This document shows positions 16,070-25,651 of a stretch of 64,000 nt of DNA, piece by piece. The translations under genes were made by a program, and so were the position numbers. Numbering within the stretch: the stretch's first letter is position 1; the number at the start of each line of letters is the position of its first letter. The stretch covers positions 1 through 64,000 of the forward strand of contig JAXMBS010000019.1 of NCBI GenBank assembly GCA_046349775.1, written 5' to 3'. The DNA comes from JAEUIG01 sp046349775 (GTDB taxonomy: Bacteria > Planctomycetota > Planctomycetia > Planctomycetales > Planctomycetaceae). The notes below the pieces were generated by a model, which worked only from the letters and a program-made list of their open reading frames with translations, ran no database searches and was not told where the DNA came from.

Positions 16070-17362
16070 CTACGCGGTGGTGCTGCCGGCAAACGCTTCC
16101 GCCTCGGCCATGGCTGCGAGGTAGGCTTCGCCGAAAACGCCCAGGGGCAACTGGCGAAACTGAACCTGGTCCCAGTCTCCCCGTTCATAGGCGGTCACCG
16201 CCAGCAGCAGTGCTCCGAGTTCCCCCTCGTGCGACAGCAGCGCCGCGCGCAGCTGCGGCGATATCGGCATCTCATTGAGAAGTTCACTCAGCGGCTCATC
16301 GAGAATTGCGTCCAGCTCCGAGAGCACTCCCAGCAGATAGGATTGATCGTGGAGATCGCGAGTCAAGGGGGCCGCAATACCGGCGCACATCAAGCCCCGT
16401 ACCAGCGCCGCTGTGATCCGCTCGGGAGGCTGAGCCGAGGCATTGACGAGTTGCACCATGGTCAGCAGCGTTTTCATACCGCGGTTGCCCAGCAAGCCGA
16501 TCGCGTGTTCCACGGAAGCAACGTTGCGAGCCCCGAATCGCGAGGACCCCATGTATCGCAGCAGCTTCGTGCACAGTGCCGGATCCTGATGGATGATCTG
16601 CGTCAGCTCACGAAAGGAATGATCGCCGCTGTAAAGCCTGGCCAGCAGTTGCAGGACGACGTGCGTCTTCACATCGAGCTTCGCCCGCTTCATCGTCATC
16701 GGGCGTGCCAGCAGGTAGCCTTGAAAGTAGTCGAATCCCAGTTCGACGCACTGTTGCATCTGCTCTTCGGTCTCGACCTTCTCGGCCAGCAGTTTCACCG
16801 GCCAGCGCCGAAAGGCCTCGACGTGTGCGGCCAGTTCACCCGTCGGCACCGCAGGCAGTTCCACCTTGACGATGTCTGCCAGATGCAGCAGCGGTTCCAA
16901 CTGCGGCGAAAAAATAACGTCGTCCAGAGCGATCAGAAATCCGCTGTCCTTCAGCGTCTGCACGCCGGCCAGAACTTCGTCGTCGATCTCGACACTCTCC
17001 AGGATCTCGGCAACGAGCTGTTCAGGACACTCAGGAAGTTGCAGCTGGCCTGTCAGGAACTCACGGGGAAGATTGACAAACGCCCGCCGATCCCCGACGA
17101 CCCGCGTCAGCCCCAGCTCAGAGAACACGTTCAGCAGCACGGTCGATGTCAACTGCCTGCCGTCGCGATCGTGTAGTCCGTCCGCCGAGTCGGAGCGGTA
17201 CAGCAGTTCATACCCGAACAGGCTGCGCTGGACGGTAAAGATCGGTTGGCGGGCGACGATCGCTGTCGCCGCAGATGGCGTCTGCGCGGCGCCACGCGCT
17301 CGTCGCTCTCTCTCGCCAACCTGGACGGCAGACATCGGCGCATTCCACACAGAGATTGTCAT
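16070..17362 (-). CDS. EAL-HDOD signalling protein (YuxH-like)
   Basis: 430 residues. The N-terminal half resembles an EAL phosphodiesterase fold (IVARQPIFTVQRSLFGYELLYRS, FVNLPREFL, and IALDDVIFS in place of the active DDFG motif). The catalytic metal ligands are largely missing, so c-di-GMP hydrolysis is unlikely. The C-terminal half is an HDOD domain (KLDVKTHVVLQLL, LCTKLLRYMGSSRFG). Such proteins act as cytosolic scaffolds or c-di-GMP-linked regulators of motility and stress. It is a single gene on the minus strand. Confidence 0.88.
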   Translation of the reverse strand: MTISVWNAPMSAVQVGERERRARGAAQTPSAATAIVARQPIFTVQRSLFGYELLYRSDSADGLHDRDGRQLTSTVLLNVFSELGLTRVVGDRRAFVNLPREFLTGQLQLPECPEQLVAEILESVEIDDEVLAGVQTLKDSGFLIALDDVIFSPQLEPLLHLADIVKVELPAVPTGELAAHVEAFRRWPVKLLAEKVETEEQMQQCVELGFDYFQGYLLARPMTMKRAKLDVKTHVVLQLLARLYSGDHSFRELTQIIHQDPALCTKLLRYMGSSRFGARNVASVEHAIGLLGNRGMKTLLTMVQLVNASAQPPERITAALVRGLMCAGIAAPLTRDLHDQSYLLGVLSELDAILDEPLSELLNEMPISPQLRAALLSHEGELGALLLAVTAYERGDWDQVQFRQLPLGVFGEAYLAAMAEAEAFAGSTTA

Positions 17363-17732
17363 CGACAGCTTAGCTCAGCGAATTCCCCCGACGCGGCACC
17401 GGCAGCACGAAGGTGTTCTTGAGGACTCCATCGCCTGGCGGCGGTCTGACCAATACCCTTTGCAGTCAGAGTCGGCACGATCGAGCGGTCCGTGCTAACC
17501 CACAGAATCGGTGCGATTGGGATCGCACACGGCGCCCAGGGACGGAGACGACGTGTCCGATTGGATTTCGAGTCGTCGCTACCCGCCCTGAAAAACGGCG
17601 CACTCCGTCAAACGTTCGCAACCCCAGAGGCCGTAGTAGCACCGCGGAAGCCTCAACCCGGTGCAAATCAATTTGCAGAGCGGTGCAGAAGCGTCCGTCA
17701 ACTGTTCCACCGACCGTTCCACGGCGACTCGC
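17363..17732. other. Divergent intergenic segment between EAL-HDOD gene and LRR-like operon
   Basis: 370 bp with promoters expected in both directions. No supported gene, hairpin or consensus box seen. The 396-codon minus-strand frame at 17466-18656 is the antisense shadow of the downstream gene. Confidence 0.5.
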
Positions 17733-18641
17733 ATGACAGACTCTGCTCGATCTCGAACTGAAGTTGACGGCGCTCTTCCTCGCAATGTCATGTCTCGCCG
17801 AACGTTGTGTCTGCTGGTCGCCCTCGCAGTCTGCGGCCTTGGAGGGTCCTGGCTCTACGTCCGTGTCACTGATCGCTCGCGAGTGATCGACGCCCTCATC
17901 TCCGCGGGCGGCAAGTACGAGGCGCCGCGGCCCTCCTTCTTCGACGCGCTGTTCGCCAAACTGTCGGGAAACCGGCCGCGCGGTGAGAGTGTGGTCCTCC
18001 AAGGACCACAGTTCGACGACGAATGGCTGGCAGCGCAGAATGACCTGCGCCAATTTGACATCCGGGAGTTGTTCATCCTCGACACCCGCTTGTCGCACTC
18101 CGCCGTCCTGCGACTGATCAACCAGAATTCTCTCGATTATCTCGCAGCTTTGGGTGTCCCATTGACGGACGCGGACGCCGCAGTGCTGGGGGGGCAGGAG
18201 CACCTGACGAGGCTGATTCTCATGCGGTCTGAACTCACTGACGCAGGACTGGCAGCTCTCCAACCGCAACGACTGCAGGTTCTCAACGTCGCCGGCACCC
18301 GAGTGACCGCCGCGGCGCTCAAGAAGGAACTCATGGGCGGCCAGTTGCTGCACCTGGCGGTCGATGGCCACCAGTTCACTCCCGAACTCGCGGCCCAGAT
18401 CGCGCAGATGAGAACGCTGACGATGATTGCGCTCTACGGTCCCGATGTCACCGACGCCCACGTGAAATTGCTGGAGGCGATGCCCAATATCCGTTACTTT
18501 CGGCTCGATCAGACTTCGGTCAGCGAAGACGCCGTCGCCGCGCTCCGCGCGGCGCGGCCGGCGCCGGTGGTGATCGACGTCGCCCCGCCGGCCGAAGTGT
18601 TCTTCAAGTGGCGGACGGACCAACCCGCCGCCGCCCCATGA
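17733..18641 (+). CDS. Membrane-anchored LRR-like protein, paralogue 1 of 5
   Basis: ATG 17733 is chosen because the paralogues start with the same MTD. One membrane helix near residues 21-45 is followed by an AGGKY motif and a domain of irregular leucine-rich-type repeats, for example ELTDAGLAALQPQRLQVLNVAGTRV. Motifs shared by all five paralogues in this window: FDDxWLA, GxQFTPELA, GPxxxDxHxxxL and a QTSVSEDAVAAL terminus. The N-terminus is likely cytosolic and the repeat domain outside. Its stop overlaps the next start as ATGA. Function unknown; LRR domains usually bind proteins. Confidence 0.72.
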   Translation: MTDSARSRTEVDGALPRNVMSRRTLCLLVALAVCGLGGSWLYVRVTDRSRVIDALISAGGKYEAPRPSFFDALFAKLSGNRPRGESVVLQGPQFDDEWLAAQNDLRQFDIRELFILDTRLSHSAVLRLINQNSLDYLAALGVPLTDADAAVLGGQEHLTRLILMRSELTDAGLAALQPQRLQVLNVAGTRVTAAALKKELMGGQLLHLAVDGHQFTPELAAQIAQMRTLTMIALYGPDVTDAHVKLLEAMPNIRYFRLDQTSVSEDAVAALRAARPAPVVIDVAPPAEVFFKWRTDQPAAAP

Positions 18642-19552
18642 CTGACCCCGCCCCACAGACGTCCACCCCGGTCAGCGCTCGCCGCGTGCTTCGTTGGCGC
18701 CGGCTGGCAGCGCTGCTGGTCGGCGTCGCGGTCAGCGGCCTCGTTGGGTACTGGTTGTATCTTCGTTTCGCCGAGCGCCCTCGTGCCCTCGCCGCGATCA
18801 CGGCTGCCGGCGGAAAGTACTATGAGCCCCCTGCCCTGCAGCGGATCGCCCGCAGTGTGTTGCAGATGTTCGGCGGAAACAATCAAGGGAGTGTCGATGT
18901 TCTTCTCGACGGCCCGATGTTCGACGACGCCTGGCTTGCCGCGCAGCACGATCTGCGTTCACTCGACATTGAAGATCTGGCCCTTCGCAATACGCGGCTC
19001 ACGCTCACGGCTATCCGCCGGCTTCTGACCAGCAATCAACTGCAGCATTTCATCGCACCAGGAATGGCGCTCACTGATGACGATGCGGCATTGATCGGGG
19101 CGCAATCGCACTTGACGCACGTCGACCTGATGCAGACTCAGATTTCCGACGTCGGCTTGGCCGCGGTCAGGCCCCAGCGGCTGCTGTTTCTCAACGTCGC
19201 CGGCACGCGCGTGACCTCCGCCGCCCTCCAAAAAGCACTGGTGGGGAACAACAGAATTCTCGTTCTCAGAGTCGACGGTCGTCAGTTCACCCCCGAGCTC
19301 GCGTCCACGCTCACGCAATCAAAATCCCTCAGAGGGATCACGCTCATCGGTCCCGACGTTACGGATGCCCATCTCAAACTTCTGGAGTCGATGCAGAACG
19401 TCGCGTACTTCCGAATCGAACAGACCAACGTGTCGGAGGAGGCCATCGCTGCACTGCGCACCACCCGTTCGCAGCCGAGCGAGGTTGAAATCGCCCCGCC
19501 GGCCGAAGTGTTTTTTAAGTGGTGGACGGACCAACCCGCCGCCGCCCCATGA
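18638..19552 (+). CDS. Membrane-anchored LRR-like protein, paralogue 2 of 5
   Basis: ATG 18638 overlaps the previous stop (ATGA), so translation is coupled; an upstream in-frame start is discounted. 304 residues with the same layout: MTDPAPQTS, membrane helix (about 27-45), AGGKY, MFDDAWLAAQHDL, repeats including TQISDVGLAAVRPQRLLFLN, GRQFTPELA and QTNVSEEAIAAL. Ends with EVFFKWWTDQPAAAP, nearly the same tail as paralogue 1, so the duplication is recent or homogenised. Confidence 0.72.
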   Translation: MTDPAPQTSTPVSARRVLRWRRLAALLVGVAVSGLVGYWLYLRFAERPRALAAITAAGGKYYEPPALQRIARSVLQMFGGNNQGSVDVLLDGPMFDDAWLAAQHDLRSLDIEDLALRNTRLTLTAIRRLLTSNQLQHFIAPGMALTDDDAALIGAQSHLTHVDLMQTQISDVGLAAVRPQRLLFLNVAGTRVTSAALQKALVGNNRILVLRVDGRQFTPELASTLTQSKSLRGITLIGPDVTDAHLKLLESMQNVAYFRIEQTNVSEEAIAALRTTRSQPSEVEIAPPAEVFFKWWTDQPAAAP

Positions 19553-20445
19553 CTGACCCCGCCCCGCAGACGTCCGACCCAGTCAACGCTCGCCGCGTGA
19601 TTCGGCGCCGGCGGGCGCTGTGGCTGCTGGTCGGCCTCGCGCTGTGCGGCCTCACAGGCTACTGGTTCTACCTCCGCGTCACCGAGCGTTCGCGAGTCGT
19701 CGCCGCCATCACAGCTGCCGGCGGCAAATTTCATGAAGCCCCTGCGTCGCAGCGCTTTGCTCGAAGCCTGTCGAGGCTGTTTGGCAAGAACGCACAAGGA
19801 AGCGACGAGGTCTTCCTCGACGGGCCAGGATTCGACGACGCGTGGCTCGCCGCCCAACATGATCTGCGCTCACTCGAAATTCGCGAACTCCTGATCCGGA
19901 ATACAGAGATGACTCGCGAGGCCGTGTTGCGGCTGCTGCAGCGCCACGATCTCGAAACATTCACGGCCCCTGGCATGTCGATCACGGATGACAATGCGCA
20001 GCAGTTAGGGATCCAGGAACATCTGATCTTCCTGAATGTTATGCAATCGGATCTGACCGACACCGGATTTGCTGCACTCAAACCCGCCCGCTTGCAGTTC
20101 CTCTACATCGCCGGAACGCACGTGACCGCGGACTCACTGCAGCGGGAACTTTCCACCAATTGGACTTTACAGTCACTTGCATTGGATGGCCGTCAGTTTA
20201 CGCCTGAACTGGCCGCCCAGCTCGCACAGATGAGATCATTGACCATGATGGTGCTCATCGGCCCCGATGTCACCGACGCGCACGTTAAACTGCTCGAATC
20301 GATGCCGAATATCCGCTACATCCGACTTGAGCAGACGTCCGTCAGTGAAGAAGCCGTCGCCGCATTGCGCGCCGCGCGTCCGCAGCCGGGTGCCGTCGAC
20401 GTTCCTGGCCCTGAGGACATCTTCTATCGGTGGCGGCCGGAATGA
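19549..20445 (+). CDS. Membrane-anchored LRR-like protein, paralogue 3 of 5
   Basis: 298 residues from ATG 19549, again an ATGA overlap. It opens MTDPAPQTSDPVNARRVI and keeps the membrane helix, AGGKF, GFDDAWLAAQHDL, DLTDTGFAALKPARLQFLYI, GRQFTPELA, GPDVTDAHVKLLES and QTSVSEEAVAAL. Last gene of the three-gene unit; it ends VDVPGPEDIFYRWRPE. No catalytic motif is visible. Confidence 0.72.
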   Translation: MTDPAPQTSDPVNARRVIRRRRALWLLVGLALCGLTGYWFYLRVTERSRVVAAITAAGGKFHEAPASQRFARSLSRLFGKNAQGSDEVFLDGPGFDDAWLAAQHDLRSLEIRELLIRNTEMTREAVLRLLQRHDLETFTAPGMSITDDNAQQLGIQEHLIFLNVMQSDLTDTGFAALKPARLQFLYIAGTHVTADSLQRELSTNWTLQSLALDGRQFTPELAAQLAQMRSLTMMVLIGPDVTDAHVKLLESMPNIRYIRLEQTSVSEEAVAALRAARPQPGAVDVPGPEDIFYRWRPE

Positions 20446-20465
20446 TTCAGGCCGGTTTCAAGACC

Positions 20466-20490
20466 GGGAGGGCGAGGCTCCCGCCGATCC
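20466..20490. repeat. Planctomycete-type intergenic hairpin repeat
   Basis: GGGAGGGCGAGGCTCCCGCC resembles the units at 39106-39215. It lies 20 bp after the LRR-like operon and can fold on itself. Confidence 0.5.
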
Positions 20491-20663
20491 GGAACGGTAG
20501 GAACGTGCTCGATCCATCGCGGCTTTCCCGATTGTTCGGGGATCACCCTCCCATGTCACATGTTCCAGGGTCTTAAACTGAAACCCGAATCGTCTTTCAT
20601 CCGAGTCCCCTGCTGACTGCCCTCCTTCTGCAAATTCGCTATCCTGTCCGCGGGAGGAGCATC

Positions 20664-21677
20664 ATGAGCGAACGGAGTCAGTCACGAAATTGGGTGGGAT
20701 TCGACCTGGGGGGCACCAAGATGCTGGCCCAGGCATACGATGACGATCTGAAAGTGATCGGACGGGAGCGACGCAAGACAAAGGCGTCCGCAGGCACCGA
20801 CAGCGGACTGGAACGCATTCAGGAAGCCATCAAGACCGCGCTCGACCAGGCCGGCATCGCTCCTGAACAGCTATCCGGGATCGGCATCGGCTGCCCCGGT
20901 CCGGTCGACATGGAAGCCGGTGTGGTGCTGAATCCGCCAAACCTGGCCTGGCGGGACGTCCCGATCGGCCGCAAGCTGCAGGAGCACTTCGGCTGCCCGG
21001 TCGCCGTCCTGAACGACGTCGATTCCGGAGTGTACGCGGAATACCGCTTCGGGGCCGGTCAGGGTGCGCGGTGCGTCGTCGGCGTGTTCCCTGGCACCGG
21101 CGTCGGCGGCGGGTGCGTTTACAAAGGAGAGATCTTTCGCGGTGCGAAGACGACCTGCATGGAGATCGGCCACGTCCAGGTCATGCCCGAAGGTCCGCTG
21201 TGCGGCTGCGGCCGACGCGGCTGCCTGGAAGCAGTTGCCAGCCGGCTGGCGATCTCCGCGACCGCGGCGAAAGCCGCCTACCGGGGCGATGCGCCGCACC
21301 TGAAAGAGCACGGCGGGACGGACATCGCCGAGATCCGCAGCAGCGCGCTGGCGGAAGCCATTAAAGGGGGGGACAAAGTGGTCGAAGAAATTGTCCGCGA
21401 GGCGGCTCGGCAAATCGGCATTGCAGTCGCGGGAGTCATTCACCTGATGAGTCCTGAGATCGTCGTGCTCGGCGGCGGTCTCCTCGAAGCCATGCACGAT
21501 GCGTTTATCGACCAGGTCAGCAAGTCCGCCCGCAAACGGGTGATGCCGGCGTATAAGAACACGTTTGAAGTGGTCGGTTCGAAGCTCGGTGACGACGCGG
21601 TGGCGCTCGGTGCGGCGGCGTGGGCGCAACACAAGTTCGCGGCTGCCGCGGTGGAACGCGCCGCCGTGCCGGCGTGA
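20664..21677 (+). CDS. ROK-family sugar kinase (glucokinase-like)
   Basis: 337 residues. The ATP-phosphate loop is WVGFDLGGTKM at residues 11-21, the sugar and catalytic region is AVLNDVDSGVYAE, and the ROK signature includes EIGHVQV followed by the zinc motif CGCGRRGCLE. The C-terminal PEIVVLGGGL is conserved. ROK kinases phosphorylate glucose or related hexoses in the cytosol. A GGGAGGAGC ribosome site precedes the ATG. The ppx-type gene follows 31 bp later, so the two may be co-transcribed. Confidence 0.9.
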   Translation: MSERSQSRNWVGFDLGGTKMLAQAYDDDLKVIGRERRKTKASAGTDSGLERIQEAIKTALDQAGIAPEQLSGIGIGCPGPVDMEAGVVLNPPNLAWRDVPIGRKLQEHFGCPVAVLNDVDSGVYAEYRFGAGQGARCVVGVFPGTGVGGGCVYKGEIFRGAKTTCMEIGHVQVMPEGPLCGCGRRGCLEAVASRLAISATAAKAAYRGDAPHLKEHGGTDIAEIRSSALAEAIKGGDKVVEEIVREAARQIGIAVAGVIHLMSPEIVVLGGGLLEAMHDAFIDQVSKSARKRVMPAYKNTFEVVGSKLGDDAVALGAAAWAQHKFAAAAVERAAVPA

Positions 21678-21708
21678 GTGTGACGCACAGAATCAGCAAG
21701 GGCCCGGC

Positions 21709-23319
21709 GTGGCCGACTCCGCTCCCATCCCCGCACCCGACGCCGCCGCGCAACCCCGCACGGTCGCGGTGATCGAAGTCGGCACGACCTCGATCCGCAT
21801 GGCGATCGCCGAAGTCGGCGTCAGCGGCTCGATCCGCGTCCTGGAGGCACTCTCCCAGGGAGTGACGCTGGGTAAAGACTCGTTCATGCGGGGCGAGATC
21901 GCCAAGCCGACGATCGAAGAGTGCGTTCGCGTCCTCAAAGCGTACCGGCTCAAACTGGAAGAGTACGGTATTCGCCAGGTTGACCAGGTCCGTGTGGTGG
22001 CCACGAGCGCCGTGCGCGAAGCCCTGAACCAGATGGCGTTTGTCGACCGCATCTACGTCGCCACCGGACTGACGGTGCAGCCGATCGACGAGGCTGAGGT
22101 CCACCGCATCACGTACCGCAGCATCCAGCCGCTACTGGCGGCCGAGCCGCGGCTCACCAACTCCCACACCATCATCTGCGAAGTCGGCGGCGGCAGCACC
22201 GAGCTGCTCGTCGTCGAGAAAGGCAACGTCCGTTATTCCCATTCGTACCGGCTCGGGTCGCTGCGCCTCCGCCAGTCGCTGCAGGGACTCCGAACGTCAC
22301 CCGCCAAGACGCGCGAGATCATCGAGCTGGAAAGCCATCAGACGCTCGAAGACCTGCTGCAGTACGTGCCGCAGTCTTCGGGCGCAGAGCTGTTGACCCT
22401 GGGCGGCGAGATGCGGTTCGTCGCCCGACAGCTGATCCCCGACTGGAAGCCGGAAATTCTCGGCGTCGTGAGCGTGCCGAAGCTCGCCCGGCTTACGGAC
22501 GCCGTGCTGGGCATGTCGGAAGAAGCGATCGTCCGCCAATACCATCTGACGTTGCCCGAAGCGGAAACGCTCGCGCCGGCGCTGCTCATCAACCTGCAGT
22601 TGGCGCAGCTGCTGTCGCTCGATCACGTGACGGTGTCGATCGCCAACCTGCGCGACGGCCTGTTGCGCGAGATGGGGGACCAGACGATCTGGACGGACGA
22701 TTTCCGCAACCAGATCATCCATTCGGCCCTGGAATTGGGGCGGAAGTACGAGTTCGACGAGGCGCACGCGCGGCACGTCGCCGAATTGAGCCAGGCGCTG
22801 TTCGCCGCCCTCCGGGAAGACCACGGGATTGACGCGCGCGGCGAACTGGTGCTGTACCTGTCGGCGCTGCTGCACGAGATTGGCGGCTTCGTCAGCCATA
22901 CCAGTCTGCACAAGCACTCGATGTACCTGATCCAGAACAGCGACCTGTTCGGACTCAGTCCGGCCGACGTGCTGCTGGTGGCACTGGTGGCCCGCTATCA
23001 TCGCCGCGCGTCGCCGAAGCCGACGCATCCGGGTTTCAGCACGCTGGATCGCGATCGCCGCGTCACCGTGTCCAAGCTCGCGGCCATTTTGCGGATCGCA
23101 ATCGCGCTCGACGCTTCACGGACGCAGCGTGTCCGCAACATTGCCTGCCATCGCGACCGGTCGCGGCTGATCATCAGCGTGCCGCAGATGGAGGACCTGT
23201 CCGTCGAGCAACTGGCTCTGCGTCAGGGCCGCTCCCTGTTCGAAGAGATCTACGGGATCACCGTCCAGCTTCGTCCGGAAGCGCGCCGCGAATCCCGCCC
23301 GTCGAGCGCGCAGTTCTGA
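21709..23319 (+). CDS. Ppx/GppA-type phosphatase with C-terminal HD domain
   Basis: The GTG at 21709 is chosen because VADSAPIP leads straight into the actin-like fold (TVAVIEVGTTSIRMAIAEVG); the longer frame overlaps the ROK gene. Domain I and II motifs follow: VVATSAVREALN, then CEVGGGSTELLVV (second phosphate loop). An HD-type helical domain occupies about 340-500 (LLHEIGGFVSHTSLHKHSMY). The total of about 536 residues fits long exopolyphosphatase/pppGpp phosphohydrolases. It hydrolyses polyphosphate or pppGpp in the cytosol. Confidence 0.88.
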   Translation: MADSAPIPAPDAAAQPRTVAVIEVGTTSIRMAIAEVGVSGSIRVLEALSQGVTLGKDSFMRGEIAKPTIEECVRVLKAYRLKLEEYGIRQVDQVRVVATSAVREALNQMAFVDRIYVATGLTVQPIDEAEVHRITYRSIQPLLAAEPRLTNSHTIICEVGGGSTELLVVEKGNVRYSHSYRLGSLRLRQSLQGLRTSPAKTREIIELESHQTLEDLLQYVPQSSGAELLTLGGEMRFVARQLIPDWKPEILGVVSVPKLARLTDAVLGMSEEAIVRQYHLTLPEAETLAPALLINLQLAQLLSLDHVTVSIANLRDGLLREMGDQTIWTDDFRNQIIHSALELGRKYEFDEAHARHVAELSQALFAALREDHGIDARGELVLYLSALLHEIGGFVSHTSLHKHSMYLIQNSDLFGLSPADVLLVALVARYHRRASPKPTHPGFSTLDRDRRVTVSKLAAILRIAIALDASRTQRVRNIACHRDRSRLIISVPQMEDLSVEQLALRQGRSLFEEIYGITVQLRPEARRESRPSSAQF

Positions 23320-23374
23320 GTGGGAATTCCGCCTTGAGGCGGCTCTCTCAACGCTCGTCTTTCAACTTCCCGTT

Positions 23375-24165
23375 TCATCGCGGCGGCAGCGGAATCTCGT
23401 CGGATTCGCTGATCCGCACAGGGTCGAGGCGCTGCGGCTGGTTCTTCGAGATGAACAGAAATCCTTTTCGGCTCGGAGTCGGGGCCGTCGCCGGCGGTGC
23501 GAAATACGCGCCGGTGTGACGCTCAGCTGGCGGTGCATTTGCCGTCGTCGTTGTCGTCAGCCCACCGGGCGTTGTCGTGGGCCGGGACGACGTTTCGGCC
23601 GGAGTCGGCACGGGACGTTCGATAGGGGGCAGCGGAGCGCGGGCCGTCGCGACCCCGTCGGCGTCGAGCCGGTGCTCCACGATGGCCAGAGCGCGATCGA
23701 GTTGCAGCATGTGCTCGTCCACAAACCGGTTGATCGCGGCCGCAACTGCTCATGGCGGCATGACGCCGCGGCTGGCGACGCGCTCGAGTTCCTGGAGGAG
23801 AGCTGGCGCGCGCTGGTCAATGTCGCTCAGAGGGCATTGATCGCGGCCGCCGCACGCGCGAGGCATCCCCGCCGCAGGCCGTCCAGTTCCTTCAGGGCGA
23901 CCATCGCCTGGCGGGCGTTTTCCTGCTGAATGCAGCGGTCGGTGACGGGCGGGTCATTCCTGTTGCAGCTCGCTGACCTTTTGCCCAGCGGGCGATTGCA
24001 GCCGCGGCCTGCTCCTGTTCGGCGGCGACAAAATGTCCGACGAAAAACCCCGCGATGCCGAGAAACACTGCCATCGCCGCGATGACTTCCTCTTAACTGA
24101 CGCACGAGGGCCGCAGGGCATGTTCGAGCGCTGCGCAGCTCCAGTTCGAGATGATCACTGCTCAT
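23375..24165 (-). pseudogene. Hypothetical membrane protein gene, broken into several frames
   Basis: Pieces in three frames line up on the minus strand: MSSDHLELELRSAR from ATG 24165, then AAMAVFLGIAGFFVGHFV (a membrane helix) and AAIARWAKGQ, then a coiled segment RQAMVALKELDGL, then MDEHMLQLDRALAIVEHRLD with a Pro/Thr-rich tail ending at 23375. A single-pass membrane protein of about 250 residues with a low-complexity C-terminus is inferred. No family recognised. It starts inside the end of a short upstream frame, and ftsW precedes it, hinting at an envelope role. Confidence 0.45.
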
Positions 24166-24349
24166 GAAGAAGCCCGTCGAACTTGAAGTGAAATGAGCCG
24201 CGCGCGGAGCTGCTGTTCTGTTTATCGACCAGTAGAATCCGATGATCCAGCAGAACCTGCATTCGTATGCGGAGATTGCCGGATTTTCCCAAGCTCCAGC
24301 AGGCTTCCGAGTTATCCGCCTTGGCGACGCGCCTGCGGAAATCCGCCAT
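24155..24349 (-). CDS. Small hypothetical protein after ftsW (weak)
   Basis: A 64-codon frame from ATG 24349 ends overlapping the ATG of the next gene by 11 bp. It is basic, with no signal peptide or known motif. The position in the gap between ftsW and the membrane protein and the tight overlap favour a gene; frame damage in this region weakens the case. Confidence 0.25.
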   Translation of the reverse strand: MADFRRRVAKADNSEACWSLGKSGNLRIRMQVLLDHRILLVDKQNSSSARGSFHFKFDGLLHEQ

Positions 24350-24435
24350 GAGCGGTAGAGACCGCCGCCTCCACAATGGGACGATCAGGAATTTCGATCA
24401 GGTGCTCAGCGCCTCGGGAGAGGGCCACACCAAAG

Positions 24436-25518
24436 CTACGCGATCACGCTCGCCAGCAGGCTGCTCCCCCCGTAGCTGATCAGCGGATGGGCAATCCCTT
24501 TGGGGTGCTGCGAGGGCGGCCTGGCCGACGGCGACGTTCACACCCGCCTGTGCCACGAGTTGGATCAGCAGCGTTCGTCCGGCCGTCGCGGCAATGTTCG
24601 GTTACCGTCGCTGCGGAACATCTGCATTCCACACCAGTGCCAGTCCCGCCCACAGGCCGAGCACGCCCAGAGTGCCGATCAGACCGAGTTCTCACCGACG
24701 ACGAAGGTGAACACAAAATCAGTGTTGGCCTCCGGCAGGAAGCTGAGCTTCTGCCACCGCGTCCCAACCTTGCCCGTTCCAGCCGCCGGAAAACTGAGCG
24801 TCGTCAGCGATTGCTGGACCTGGTAGAGCGCCGCGAGCGGTTCGTGCCAGCCGGCCAGGAATCCGAGAGTCGCTGCATCTGGTAGGGACGCAGCCATACA
24901 GCCGCCGGCGACAGCGGGCAGCAGGCCTGCCAGAGCGACCGCACAGCACCACATCGGCCAGCCGCATCAGGAATAGGGTGCCGTGGCAGCGATCCCGCCG
25001 AGGAACGCTGCCGTGCCGAGGTCCGGCTCGACCAGCACAAGTCCGAGGACGACGGCAACCGGCGCGGCGACCAGCAGTTCGCGGAGTCCCTCGCGAACAC
25101 GTTCCAGCCGCCGGTTGGACCTGTTCCAGCGCACCCGTTCCAGTCCCCAGCAGGCGAACAGGGGGACCGTCAGCTTGGCGAACTCCGACGGCTGGAACGA
25201 CCACGCCCCGAGGCGGAACCATCGTTGTGCCCCGTTCACCCGGTAACCGACGCCCGGAACCAGAACCAGCACCAACAGGCAGGCTGTGGCCACAAACAGC
25301 CAGGGGGCCGCGCGCTGCCAGAACGCCGCCGGCAGCGCTCCGGCGATGCAGCCGCAAACGACGGCCAGCCCGAGAAACGTCGCGTGCCGAGCCAGGTAGA
25401 ACTCGTCGGCCGCACTGGGGCGCGCGGTGATGCTCGCGCTATAGACCATGAGCACTCCCACGCCCAACAGGACGCAGGCCAGCGAGATGAACAAATGGCG
25501 CAACTGCTGTGCCGACAT
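24436..25518 (-). CDS. ftsW: FtsW/RodA/SpoVE-family peptidoglycan glycosyltransferase, frameshifted
   Basis: The N-terminal part is clean: LFISLACVLLGVGVLMVYSAS, NGAQRWFRLGAWSFQPSEFAKL (family signature) and LVLVEPDLGTAAFL. Further pieces in other frames are YQVQQSLTTLSF, GRWQKLSFLPEANTDFVFTF and, at the end, HPLISYGGSSLLASVIA followed by a stop at 24436. At least three indels break it. The protein polymerises glycan strands from lipid II during septum formation. It is a polytopic membrane protein of about 370 residues. As one of the best-conserved cell-wall genes, its breakage more likely reflects sequence error. The start at 25518 is tentative; 25542 is possible. Confidence 0.8.
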
Positions 25519-25651
25519 ATCGCTACTATCGGCAGGCCGCATTCGCGGACATCGGCCAAGATTGCCGGTAAGGAAGCTGTCGGCCGTCAGCGATCAGCCG
25601 AACGTCAGATTTCGACATTTGGCCACTCTGACATTGCCGCTCCGTGCGCTA

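Noticed and set aside
17466..18656. A 396-codon minus-strand frame
   Set aside because: It is the antisense shadow of the LRR-like gene at 17733-18641, whose motifs are conserved in four paralogues.
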